Assembly (NCBI RefSeq): GCF_901538265.1
Contig: NZ_LR593886.1
Location: 2,960,843 to 3,024,842 of the forward strand
Source: Gemmata massiliana
GTDB lineage: Bacteria; Planctomycetota; Planctomycetia; Gemmatales; Gemmataceae
Length of the DNA: 64,000 nt
Reading direction: 5' to 3'
In this document: piece after piece, positions 26,141 through 33,044 of the stretch
Numbering within the stretch: position 1 is the first letter of the stretch
How the letters are laid out: every line of letters starts with the position of its first letter
Notes under the pieces: model-generated
Seen by the model: only the letters and a program-made list of their open reading frames with translations
What the model was told of the DNA's origin: nothing
The model's database searches: none
Program-made: the position numbers and the translations under genes

Positions 26141-26797
26141 CTATTCCTTCCCGAGCACTAAGTCCACGACCCAACAGCCCCGGACGTGCGGTCCGTCGCT
26201 ACGGCAGTGGTCGAGCACGTCGGCATTGTCACACCCGGCGTCCTGGAGCGCGTCGGCGAGGATCGGCATCGCGCCGAAGTCCCGGGATTCGTACATCTGC
26301 GCCGCCAGCGTGATTGCGGTGGACGTGCGCCACGACGGAGAGAAGGCGGCCGGGCGGAACGGGTTCCCCACGATGTCACGGAGCATTACGCACTGCCCCG
26401 CCCGCGCGCGCTGTGGGTCCGAAGCCGCGGTTGCGGCGCTCGTGGCCGCGTAGAGGAAGTGTTTACGTTCAAAGCACGTACAGACGGCCGCACTCAGCGC
26501 GTGTCCGGCCTTATAGTCGTCGCTGGTTTCGTCGTCACTGTCCTCGTCCCCGCCCGAGGGAATGGCGGCCGCCAGAACCACGGCCACCTCGTGCGACGTG
26601 GCCGAATCATCGGCGTAGCGTTCGGCCACTTCTACGGCTGTGCGCCCGTTGTCGCTCGCGATCCGGGGCCACACGGCGCGGGCACACGCGACCGCGAACA
26701 AGCGGAACTTGCGGTCCGTGAGCAGGTTCTTCTTCCGGTGGGCACGGTTAACGAGCTTCTCCGGATCTTCACACGCGAGCCATTCCGCTTCGGTCAT
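26141..26797 (-). CDS. MTEAEW-family paralog
   Basis: 218 residues from ATG 26797 (MTEAEWLACEDPEKLVNRA). LTDRKFRLFAVACARAVWPRI, ERYADDSATSHEV, a variable centre with an acidic SGGDEDSDDETSDDYKAG and VCTCFERKHFLYA, then MLRDIVGNPFRPAAFSPSW, ITLAAQMYESRDFGAMPIL and DALQDAGCDNADVLDHCR.. HVRGCWVVDLVLGKE. No retron-like RNA on its 5' side: only about 20 bp upstream of the ATG are shared with the RNA-linked copies. Lies 51 bp upstream of the four-helix protein gene. Confidence 0.75.
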   Translation of the reverse strand: MTEAEWLACEDPEKLVNRAHRKKNLLTDRKFRLFAVACARAVWPRIASDNGRTAVEVAERYADDSATSHEVAVVLAAAIPSGGDEDSDDETSDDYKAGHALSAAVCTCFERKHFLYAATSAATAASDPQRARAGQCVMLRDIVGNPFRPAAFSPSWRTSTAITLAAQMYESRDFGAMPILADALQDAGCDNADVLDHCRSDGPHVRGCWVVDLVLGKE

Positions 26798-26958
26798 CGG
26801 TCGCCCTCCAGACTGCGATTGTACTGGCACTTCGGGCACTCGGATGATCCGGCTCCGCGCGGCCCCGGCGCGAGTTGGCGTCGCCCGCCGTACCGGTTCC
26901 TACAATCGCCCCAGGGCCGTCCGCAGCGAACGGCCCTTACCACTTCTCTGAGGTTCTC

Positions 26959-27351
26959 ATGAAGGCAATTCTCTCGGTGGCAATGGTACTCGGGCTCTGT
27001 GGTGCGGCGGGCGCGCGGGACGAGAAGGCGAACCCGGTCGGGACGTGGCAGTGCGAGTACGAGATCGGCGGCCAGAAGCGCACGTCCACCCTGACCATCA
27101 AGAAGGACGGGGACAAGCTCACCGGTACGATGGACTGGGCGGATCAGAAGGGGGAAAAGCTCAAGGACGTGAAGCTGAAGGACGGTGTGCTCACGTTCTC
27201 GGCCGTGCGCAAGTTCATGGATAACGAGATCGCCCTCGACTACAAACTGACGATCGAGAAGGACAAGTTCAAGGGGAAAGCCGCGGCGGAAATCGGGGGC
27301 GAGAAGCAGGAATTCGACATCGAGGGGAAGCGGGAGAAGAAGGACAAGTAG
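26959..27351 (+). CDS. small secreted beta-barrel-like protein
   Basis: 130 residues from ATG 26959, signal peptide MKAILSVAMVLGLCGAAGARD. Mature protein is Lys/Asp-rich with lipocalin-like strand order: NPVGTWQCEYEIGGQKRTSTLTIKKDGDKLTGTMDW.., KDVKLKDGVLTFSAVRKF, LDYKLTIEKDKFKGKAAAE. 'G.W.....g....tltikkdGdkltGt' is typical of small periplasmic proteins in planctomycetes. No partner gene; function unknown. Confidence 0.7.
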   Translation: MKAILSVAMVLGLCGAAGARDEKANPVGTWQCEYEIGGQKRTSTLTIKKDGDKLTGTMDWADQKGEKLKDVKLKDGVLTFSAVRKFMDNEIALDYKLTIEKDKFKGKAAAEIGGEKQEFDIEGKREKKDK

Positions 27352-27624
27352 TGCCGTAGCCGGTTACTGTTTTCACACAACAGATCGCGACGGCGCGGGT
27401 CTCGGTACCACTTGGGCGGTCCGGCCGCGCCGTCGGTCCCCTGCTCACTTCGTTCGGTCGCAAGAGCGACGGCCCTCGATACGTTCCGGTCAACCTGTCG
27501 CGGGAACCCGTTCAAAAAGCCCGGATCACACCACATTCCTCCGCCAAAGGGAGACGTGCAGCACCACGCAGATTGCAAGCCCCGTAGCGGTGAGAGATGA
27601 TGGCCGAAATTTCGGAGGTGTAGC

Positions 27625-28098
27625 ATGGAACACGTCGTCCGGCTCGAACAGGTCAGCAGCCAACTACTCGCGGTCGTTCGGCGTCGTGCGGGCGTCCGGG
27701 AGCTCTCCAAAATCGTTCCGGAGGCATGTGGAATCGTGTGGAACGTCGTTCGCGCGCAACGGGTCGCGGGAGCCGGCCGACACGTCGCGGTGTACTTGGA
27801 CGACCAGATCAACCTGGAGGTCGGCGTCGAGGTAAGTACACCGTTCGCGGGGCACGGTGAGGTTATCGGCTCGGCCACGCCCCCGGGCCTCACGGCCACG
27901 ACCACCCATTACGGACCGTACCAGCGACTCCATGAGGCACACGAGGCGATCCGGCAATGGTGCGCCAGCAACGGGTACCGACCGGCCGGCCCGAACTGGG
28001 AGATGTACGGGCACTGGAAGGACGAATGGAACAATGACCCCACGCAAATTGTCACCGACGTCTTCTACCTGCTCGTTGCGGACGGGAGTTCGAGCTAA
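27625..28098 (+). CDS. GyrI-like effector-binding domain protein
   Basis: 157 residues. Matches the GyrI-like/AraC effector-binding fold: N-terminal VRLEQVSSQLLAVVRRRAGVRELSKIVPEACGIVWNVV, AGRHVAVYLDDQINLEVGVEV, the characteristic ATTTHYGPYQRLHEAHEAIRQWCASNGY, then WEMYGHWKDEWNNDPTQIVTDVFYLL. This domain binds small hydrophobic/cationic ligands and occurs alone (as here) or fused to AraC/MerR DNA-binding domains. No DNA-binding part is present. Monocistronic. Confidence 0.85.
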   Translation: MEHVVRLEQVSSQLLAVVRRRAGVRELSKIVPEACGIVWNVVRAQRVAGAGRHVAVYLDDQINLEVGVEVSTPFAGHGEVIGSATPPGLTATTTHYGPYQRLHEAHEAIRQWCASNGYRPAGPNWEMYGHWKDEWNNDPTQIVTDVFYLLVADGSSS

Positions 28099-28185
28099 GC
28101 GTCATCCACTCCATCACATCATCGGTCAGACCCGCCAGAATTCGTAGCCCGGAGGGGTGACAAAACACGACCACGGCGCTAACCA

Positions 28186-28917
28186 CTACCCCTTCCCCAA
28201 CACCAGATCGACGAGCCAGCACCCGCGCACGTGCGGCCCCTCACCGCGGCAGTGATCGAGCACATCGGCGCTGTCACACCCGGCATCCTGAAGTGCGTCG
28301 GCCAGGATCGGCATCGCGCCGAAGTCACGCGACTCGTACATCTGCGCTGCCAGTGCGATGACAGTGGAGGTGCGCCAGGAAGGAGAGAAAGCCGCGGGGC
28401 GGAACGGGTTCCCGAAGATGTCGCGCAGGAGATTGGCTTGTATCCACCGCGCGCTCACATAAGAGTGGTGATCGAATCGCTCTTCGCGGTCCTCGTCTTT
28501 GCGATCCCATCGATCCCAGTCGTCTTCGTCTTCCTGATCCTCGTTTTTGTGACCCTTGTCTTCGTGCCCCTCGTCGTCCTCAAGCTCTCCGTAAGCGTAG
28601 CAGTCAATTGCCCAATCGGACACATTTATCGCGGCGTCAAGCTCTCGCTTCATTTCAGCGGAGAAGGCGGTGCGCTCGTTGGGGTCCGTGCCGTGAATCG
28701 GCGCCGTCCCCGAGCTATCGGGATCGTCCACGTCTTCCGCGAGCGGTTCTGCGCTCTCAACGTACCTTTGTTTCAAGTAATCCCGCCAATTCCGAACGCT
28801 ACAGTAGCACGCACGGGAGAAGATGCGCAACCTCCGGACACTCATCGCGCCCTGAAGGTTATTTAGCATCCAGTGCGCGTCGTTCCTCTCCAGTCAGTTC
28901 TCTTCCGCTTCGGTCAT
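28186..28917 (-). pseudogene. MTEAEW-family paralog with early TGA, next to RNA copy D
   Basis: ATG 28917 begins MTEAEEN, then TGA at 28894-28896, then LERNDAHWMLNNLQGAM in the same frame to the family end LADALQDAGCDSADVLDHCR.. GCWLVDLVLGKG at 28186. The MTEAE start and conserved upstream spacer identify the original start; a Trp codon (TGG) probably became TGA. Translation might restart at ATG 28869, giving 227 residues lacking the first 16. The centre carries a highly charged DDEGHEDKGHKNEDQEDEDDW stretch. Other family blocks (RRLRIFSRACYCSVRNW, LLRDIFGNPFRPAAFSPSW) are intact. Divergent from RNA copy D. Confidence 0.65.
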
Positions 28918-28990
28918 CGGGCGCCCTCGGGAGTTGCCACCAGCATGACCGTTCCGGCGCCCGCCCACAAGCCCCGGTGCCCTTCGATGC

Positions 28991-29018
28991 TTGCACCGAC
29001 CGCGTGTTCGTGTATGTT
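28991..29018 (+). promoter_or_regulatory. promoter of retron-like RNA copy D
   Basis: TTGCAC (28991-28996), 16-nt spacer, TATGTT (29013-29018). Confidence 0.6.
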
Positions 29019-29021
29019 GTG

Positions 29022-29302
29022 GGTGTTCCCGTGGTCGTGTTTAGCTCGTCGCTCTGCGACAGGACGATGTTGCGTCGTCCGAGTACACTCGGCCACACTC
29101 TGCGCGGGGACCGCTGTTCCAGCACCGCTTTCGGGCGAATTCGGTGCTCGAGCAGCACTGGCTGGTGCAACCCCCGCCGGACGGAGTTCAGTGCTGCTCG
29201 AGCACCGAATTCGCCCGGCGTTGCCGTGAGCGTTCCGCGCCCCAAGTCGGGAAGTAGACTCCACGGGGATACCACGGGCCGGGGAACAATCCCTGGCCCG
29301 TG
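29022..29302 (+). ncRNA. retron-like structured RNA, copy D
   Basis: Left arm 29022-29035 pairs with right arm 29260-29273 (TCCACGGGGATACC, two G-U pairs, one end mismatch). TTTAGC at 29040-29045. First hairpin GTCG-CTCTG-CGAC at 29048-29060, second GGACGATG-TTG-CGTCGTCC at 29062-29080, third CTCT-GCGC-GGGG near 29098. Perfect 29-bp stem 29132-29160 with 29189-29217, unrelated in sequence to copies B and C, and a 28-nt loop with CTGGTGCAACC. Terminator-like hairpin CACGGGCC..GGCCCGTG ends at about 29302, against the stop of the convergent membrane-protein gene. Confidence 0.75.
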
Positions 29303-29779
29303 TCATTTCGGTAGCTCTGCGAATGCGACGCGCTTTACGAACGTGGAGAACTGATCGATCGCGATCCTGAGGCGAAACGCCATTATCAGCACTATTCCCA
29401 CCATTAGCGCCACGGATACTTCCGGTCTGAACTCAATTTCGTCGTCGAGAAGGATCTCCACAATCGTGAATCCGATCATGAATCCGAGCCCCACGAGGAT
29501 GGGCGCGACGATTCCCACGAACGAGAGCTGGTAGTAGGCTTCCAGCCCGTGAGAGCCTCGAACGATTTCGACTCGCCCCCGGGAGATTGGTATGAGCACA
29601 TTCCGGCTCGACACCCAACGGAACGGGCCGCCCTTGAAGGCCACGGCCCCCGGCGCTCGCCGCACACCGGTTGCGCGCACTTCGCCGAGGGCAGAAACGA
29701 GACGGCCCACGATCTGCTCGGGATCGTCCCCGCCTTCTGGACCGAGAGCGACGTTCCCGCGCCAGGTAAATGGTAGCAT
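29303..29779 (-). CDS. small two-helix membrane protein
   Basis: 158 residues. N-terminal soluble part (WRGNVALGPEGGDDPEQIVGRLVSALGEVRATGVRR.., VEIVRGSHGLEAYYQLSF) followed by two membrane segments: GIVAPILVGLGFMIGFTIVEIL and SVALMVGIVLIMAF, then a cytoplasmic tail. Unknown family. Its stop codon abuts the terminator hairpin of RNA copy D. Confidence 0.65.
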   Translation of the reverse strand: MLPFTWRGNVALGPEGGDDPEQIVGRLVSALGEVRATGVRRAPGAVAFKGGPFRWVSSRNVLIPISRGRVEIVRGSHGLEAYYQLSFVGIVAPILVGLGFMIGFTIVEILLDDEIEFRPEVSVALMVGIVLIMAFRLRIAIDQFSTFVKRVAFAELPK

Positions 29780-29872
29780 GCGTCACTTCCGTTCGTAGTT
29801 TGATCGTCTTGAATGTGCGGCTCTTCACGCGCAATGTTGCGCTTCTTCTGCTGTGTCGCAAGGTATCATTCG

Positions 29873-29953
29873 GTAGGTCGGGCTGTGCCCGACGCCAGCC
29901 GATGCGCAATTGCGTCGCGGGGCATTTAGCTGTCGGGCGCAGCCCGACCTGCA
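29873..29953. mobile_element. MITE-like palindromic element
   Basis: About 81 bp bounded by inverted repeats: GTAGGTCGGGCTGTGCCCGAC on the left and GTCGGGCGCAGCCCGACCTGC on the right, each itself a small palindrome. 'GGTCGGGCT.TGCCCGAC' elements of this kind are scattered in many genomes as non-autonomous MITE/REP sequences. No transposase in the window. Confidence 0.6.
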
Positions 29954-29997
29954 CAACAGCGACGGCCTGCGGACGTAGGCGTTATAACCGCGTCTCG

Positions 29998-30690
29998 CTA
30001 GCCCTTGCCCAATACCAGGTCCACGACCCAGCACCCGCGCGCGTGCTCGGCGGCGCCGCGGCAGTGGTCCAGCACATCGGTGTTGTCGCAACCCGCGTCC
30101 TGGAACGCGTCGGCGAGGATCGGCATCCGGTCGAACGCGCGGTCCTCGTAGATCCCGTGCGCGAGCGCTGTCACGGTGGAGGTGCGCCAGTCGGGGGCGC
30201 ACGGCACCGGGCGGAACGGGTTCCCGAACACGTCGCGCATCAGGTCCGCTTGCCGGGCCTCTTCGTAGAGCAGTTGCGCCGCGGCCGGGAACGGGAACTT
30301 CTGCGCGCCCGTTTCGGGGTCGAGCGTCGCGGCGGCGCGGCACGCGAGCCGGAGCCCGTTCGTAATGAGGCGCGGGTAGTCCCGGCGCAGGTACGAGCAC
30401 GTGGCGCCCAGGGCCGCGTTCACTTGAAGGTACTCCGGATCGGTGCTCTCACTGGCGTGGTGGATCAGGGCGGAGTAGACCCGGTCCCACTCGCTCTCGG
30501 TGGCCGCGCCGTCCGCGAGGCGCTCCGCGAGTTCGACCGCGGGGCGCGTGAGGTGGTCGGAGAGCACGTGCCAGATCCGGCGGCAGCACGCGCACGTGAA
30601 GAGCCGCAGCTTGCGCTCGCTGATGTTGCGCCAGATGGCCTTGAACATCTGGGTCGGGTCCGCGCCCGCGAACCATTCCGCTTCGGTCAT
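29998..30690 (-). CDS. MTEAEW-family paralog
   Basis: 230 residues from ATG 30690 (MTEAEWFAGADPTQMFKAIW). NISERKLRLFTCACCRRIWHVL is the best-preserved N-block (CACC), then ERLADGAATESEW, a unique helical centre, DVFGNPFRPVPCAPDW, VTALAHGIYEDRAFDRMPIL and ADAFQDAGCDNTDVLDHCR..HARGCWVVDLVLGKG. Forms a two-gene unit with the 30788 gene upstream (97 bp); the same pair is duplicated at 31834-33000. No retron-like RNA attached. Confidence 0.75.
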   Translation of the reverse strand: MTEAEWFAGADPTQMFKAIWRNISERKLRLFTCACCRRIWHVLSDHLTRPAVELAERLADGAATESEWDRVYSALIHHASESTDPEYLQVNAALGATCSYLRRDYPRLITNGLRLACRAAATLDPETGAQKFPFPAAAQLLYEEARQADLMRDVFGNPFRPVPCAPDWRTSTVTALAHGIYEDRAFDRMPILADAFQDAGCDNTDVLDHCRGAAEHARGCWVVDLVLGKG

Positions 30691-30787
30691 TGGTGGCCCC
30701 GTGAGCCGTTTCCCGACAGGATACTCGGCTGGGGGCCGCGTTGGAACGGTGTTCGCGCGGTGGGCTCGCGCGGCACGCGGCGCCTCG

Positions 30788-31168
30788 TCAGAGCGTGTAA
30801 ACGTGTCGGTAGATGACCCGGTCTTTCAGCTTGCCGTCGGCACTGAAGTAGAGCTCGATACGGATCTCCGCGTTGCTCACGAGGCTGTTGTTCGGGACGG
30901 TCCCTGTTAGCCCGATCTTGGAATTGTTGCTCGCGTCGAATATCTCCCCCGGCTGGACGGCGTGGCGCGCGAACCACGCTTCGGCGTCCGCCTGTGAGCT
31001 ACCGTTCGGGAGCCGCGCGTTCAGATCCGCTTCCAGCCGCTCGAGGTGTACGCCGTTGAACGGCCGGTCGCCGAACGAGATCAGGCACGCGGAGCACCCG
31101 AGCACCGCGAGGCCCACGAGCGCCACGGCGGTGAGGGCTTTGTGCTGCCGGCTCGTGGGTTCGGTCAC
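30788..31168 (-). CDS. membrane-anchored small protein, paralog 1
   Basis: 126 residues from GTG 31168 (VTEPTSRQHKALTAVALVG). One N-terminal membrane segment (ALTAVALVGLAVLGCSACLISF) and an exported domain: FNGVHLERLEADLNARLPNGSSQADAEAWFARHAVQPGEIFD, then beta strands SNAEIRIELYFSADGKLKDRVIYRHVYTL. About two-thirds identical to the 32629 protein. The exported domain ('L...L....P.GSS..da.aWf..h....') recalls SmpA/OmlA-like small folds, but that is weak. Upstream partner of an MTEAEW gene in both copies. Confidence 0.7.
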   Translation of the reverse strand: MTEPTSRQHKALTAVALVGLAVLGCSACLISFGDRPFNGVHLERLEADLNARLPNGSSQADAEAWFARHAVQPGEIFDASNNSKIGLTGTVPNNSLVSNAEIRIELYFSADGKLKDRVIYRHVYTL

Positions 31169-31224
31169 TTGATACCTCCCGTCAAATGGAGAAGCGGTGC
31201 GATTGGCGTGTACTTACGGCCGGA

Positions 31225-31641
31225 CTACTCGAACCGGAAGTCCGACACTCGTAGAGCGACGAACTCGCCGATCGTCTTCGCCCGCTCCGGGACCGGCCGG
31301 GGCGATGAACTATCCACCCCAACCAAACCCCACCCGTTAAGGGTATCGAACCCGGCCATCCACCCGGAGAAATCATCGCCGAAGAACAAGACACCGGCTA
31401 ACCCGGACGCTACCACGCCGTCGAAGAAAGAGGACGGGTCACAAGGACCGTTGTAAATCATGAAGTTTCCGGTTCCCAACCGCCCCGCCCCCACCGTCCG
31501 CAGGAACGATAGGTAGTGGTCCGGGACGTCGGGGTGCTGCTTTCGGATGGCGGCAAGTTCTGGGGCACTGATCGGAGCGAACCGAGACGCCGGGAAGACC
31601 TGCCGGATGGCATCGAGCAGCGGTGCAACGTCTTCGGTCAT
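31225..31641 (-). CDS. SMI1/KNR4 (SUKH) family protein
   Basis: 138 residues from ATG 31641. SUKH-like: APISAPELAAIRKQHPDVPDHYLSFLRTVGAGRLGTGNFMIY, acidic/aromatic FFGDDFSGWMAGFDTLNGWGLVGVD and a closing TIGEFVALRV. Second SMI1/KNR4 protein of the island, not close in sequence to the 23756 one. Putative immunity or regulatory protein; no adjacent toxin. It separates the two copies of the duplicated MTEAEW/anchored-protein module. Confidence 0.75.
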   Translation of the reverse strand: MTEDVAPLLDAIRQVFPASRFAPISAPELAAIRKQHPDVPDHYLSFLRTVGAGRLGTGNFMIYNGPCDPSSFFDGVVASGLAGVLFFGDDFSGWMAGFDTLNGWGLVGVDSSSPRPVPERAKTIGEFVALRVSDFRFE

Positions 31642-31833
31642 CGGTTTCCCCACTCGGAACAACTGGCTGTTATCAGTTGAGGTTACCCGCGGCCGGCATC
31701 ACTTCCGCATTTGTTGGTGCCTTTAGTGGCCCTCGAGGTCGTGTGAGGCTTCGGAGCGCTATTGGGTTTTCTGCCGAGCGAGTCCGATTCGCCCGCCACC
31801 GGTGCCCCACGCGCGCTCACCGGCACGGGTCGT

Positions 31834-32526
31834 TCACGTCTTGCCGAGCACGAGATCCACGACCCAGCACCCGTACACGTGCGGCCCCGGTCCGCGGCAG
31901 TGATCGAGTACGTCGGCGTTGTCGCACCCGGCGTCCTGGAGCGCGTCCGCCAAAATCGGCATCGCGCCGAAGTCGCGCGTCTCGTACATCTGCGCCGCCA
32001 GCGCGACCACCGTGGAGGTGTACCATTCGGGGACACGTGCGACGGGGCGGAACGGGTTGCCAAAGAGATCCCGGACCAAATTACATTGCGCTCGCAGTTC
32101 GGCCTTCTCGCGTTCGTCCCGTTGCTCGGGCGGCGCGTCGGCTCCCACCACACTTCGGCAGTACCCCGATGTGCGTGTGGCCAATCGCTCGCCCTCGTCG
32201 AGCTGACAGGTTACCACCGCCGACAACGCCAGCTCCTCTGTTCGCGAGGCCCCATCTGGCCACTCACACGAATCGCAGACCTTCTTCCAATCGGTCCACG
32301 TGCGCTGTTGGTCGTCCGCAAACCTCTCCAGCTCGTCGACGATCCGCCTGGCCCCTTCGTGGGGTATGTACCCCCAGATGCGACGACAGCACGCAACAGC
32401 GAACAGGCGGTACTTCCGCTCGGTAAGAAGGGGGTAAAGACACGGTGCGTCCCAAACGTCACCAAGATCCCAGTCCGACGAGAACGTCAACCATTCGTTT
32501 TCCGTCCAAAGATCATCTCCGGTCAT
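31834..32526 (-). CDS. MTEAEW-family paralog, variant N-terminus
   Basis: 230 residues from ATG 32526. Starts MTGDDLWTENEWLTFSSDW: the canonical MTEAEW start is replaced by a longer acidic one that keeps 'ENEWL'. LTERKYRLFAVACCRRIWGYI, ERFADDQQRTW, a variable middle, LVRDLFGNPFRPVARVPEW, VVALAAQMYETRDFGAMPIL, then DALQDAGCDNADVLDHCR..HVYGCWVVDLVLGKT. Downstream member of the second two-gene module (102 bp after the 32629 gene). Confidence 0.75.
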   Translation of the reverse strand: MTGDDLWTENEWLTFSSDWDLGDVWDAPCLYPLLTERKYRLFAVACCRRIWGYIPHEGARRIVDELERFADDQQRTWTDWKKVCDSCEWPDGASRTEELALSAVVTCQLDEGERLATRTSGYCRSVVGADAPPEQRDEREKAELRAQCNLVRDLFGNPFRPVARVPEWYTSTVVALAAQMYETRDFGAMPILADALQDAGCDNADVLDHCRGPGPHVYGCWVVDLVLGKT

Positions 32527-32628
32527 TGGCCACCCCACGAGGCGTGTCCCCCCGCAGGATACTCGGCAGGGGACCGCGTTGGAACGGTGCTCGGGCGCCC
32601 GGTGCGGGGCGTTGCGCGCGGCGCTCCG

Positions 32629-33000
32629 TCAGAGCGAGTACACGAACCGGTAGACGGTTTTCTTCTCCAGTTTGCCCCCGGCACCGAAGTGGAGCTCGAT
32701 GTAAATTTCTGCGTTATTGATGAGGCTGCTGTTCGGGACCGTCGCGGCTAATCCGGTCTTTAAATTATCCGACACTTTAAACACCACACCCGGCCGAATG
32801 CTGTGGCGCGCGAACCACGCTTCGCCGTCCGCCCACGAACTGCCCTCGGGGAGCCGCTCGTTCAGATCGGCTTTCAACTGCTCGACGCGCACCCCGTTGA
32901 ACGGCCGGTCGCCGAACGCGATGAGACCCGCGCAGCACCCGAGCACCGCGAGCGCCACCGCGGTGATGGCTTTGTGCTGCCGGCTCGTGGGTTCGGTCAC
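32629..33000 (-). CDS. membrane-anchored small protein, paralog 2
   Basis: 123 residues from GTG 33000. Anchor ITAVALAVLGCCAGLIAF, then FNGVRVEQLKADLNERLPEGSSWADGEAWFARHSI and strands NNAEIYIELHFGAGGKLEKKTVYRFVYSL. The start choice is supported by the parallel GTG in paralog 1 and by conservation of the anchor. Spacer to the following MTEAEW gene is homologous to that of the first module (GGATACTCGGC..GGACCGCGTTGGAACGGTG), so the pair was duplicated as a unit. Confidence 0.7.
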   Translation of the reverse strand: MTEPTSRQHKAITAVALAVLGCCAGLIAFGDRPFNGVRVEQLKADLNERLPEGSSWADGEAWFARHSIRPGVVFKVSDNLKTGLAATVPNSSLINNAEIYIELHFGAGGKLEKKTVYRFVYSL

Positions 33001-33044
33001 TGGTAGCCCTCGGCGAACGCGCCTCAATGTTTTGATCGACGGCG

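Noticed and set aside
13293..28896. TGA recoded as tryptophan
   Set aside because: TGA is the stop of several apparently intact genes in the window, such as 8..265 and 63808..64000; two nonsense mutations are simpler.
23459..29302. Reading the hairpin elements as phase-invertible promoters
   Set aside because: The segment between the 29-bp arms is only 27-28 nt, contains no promoter, and the conserved loop has the same orientation in all copies.
23459..29302. Reading the hairpin elements as ordinary MITEs
   Set aside because: A MITE family would share the inverted-repeat sequence; here the inverted repeat is the part that differs while flanks, promoter and loop are conserved. Not fully excluded.
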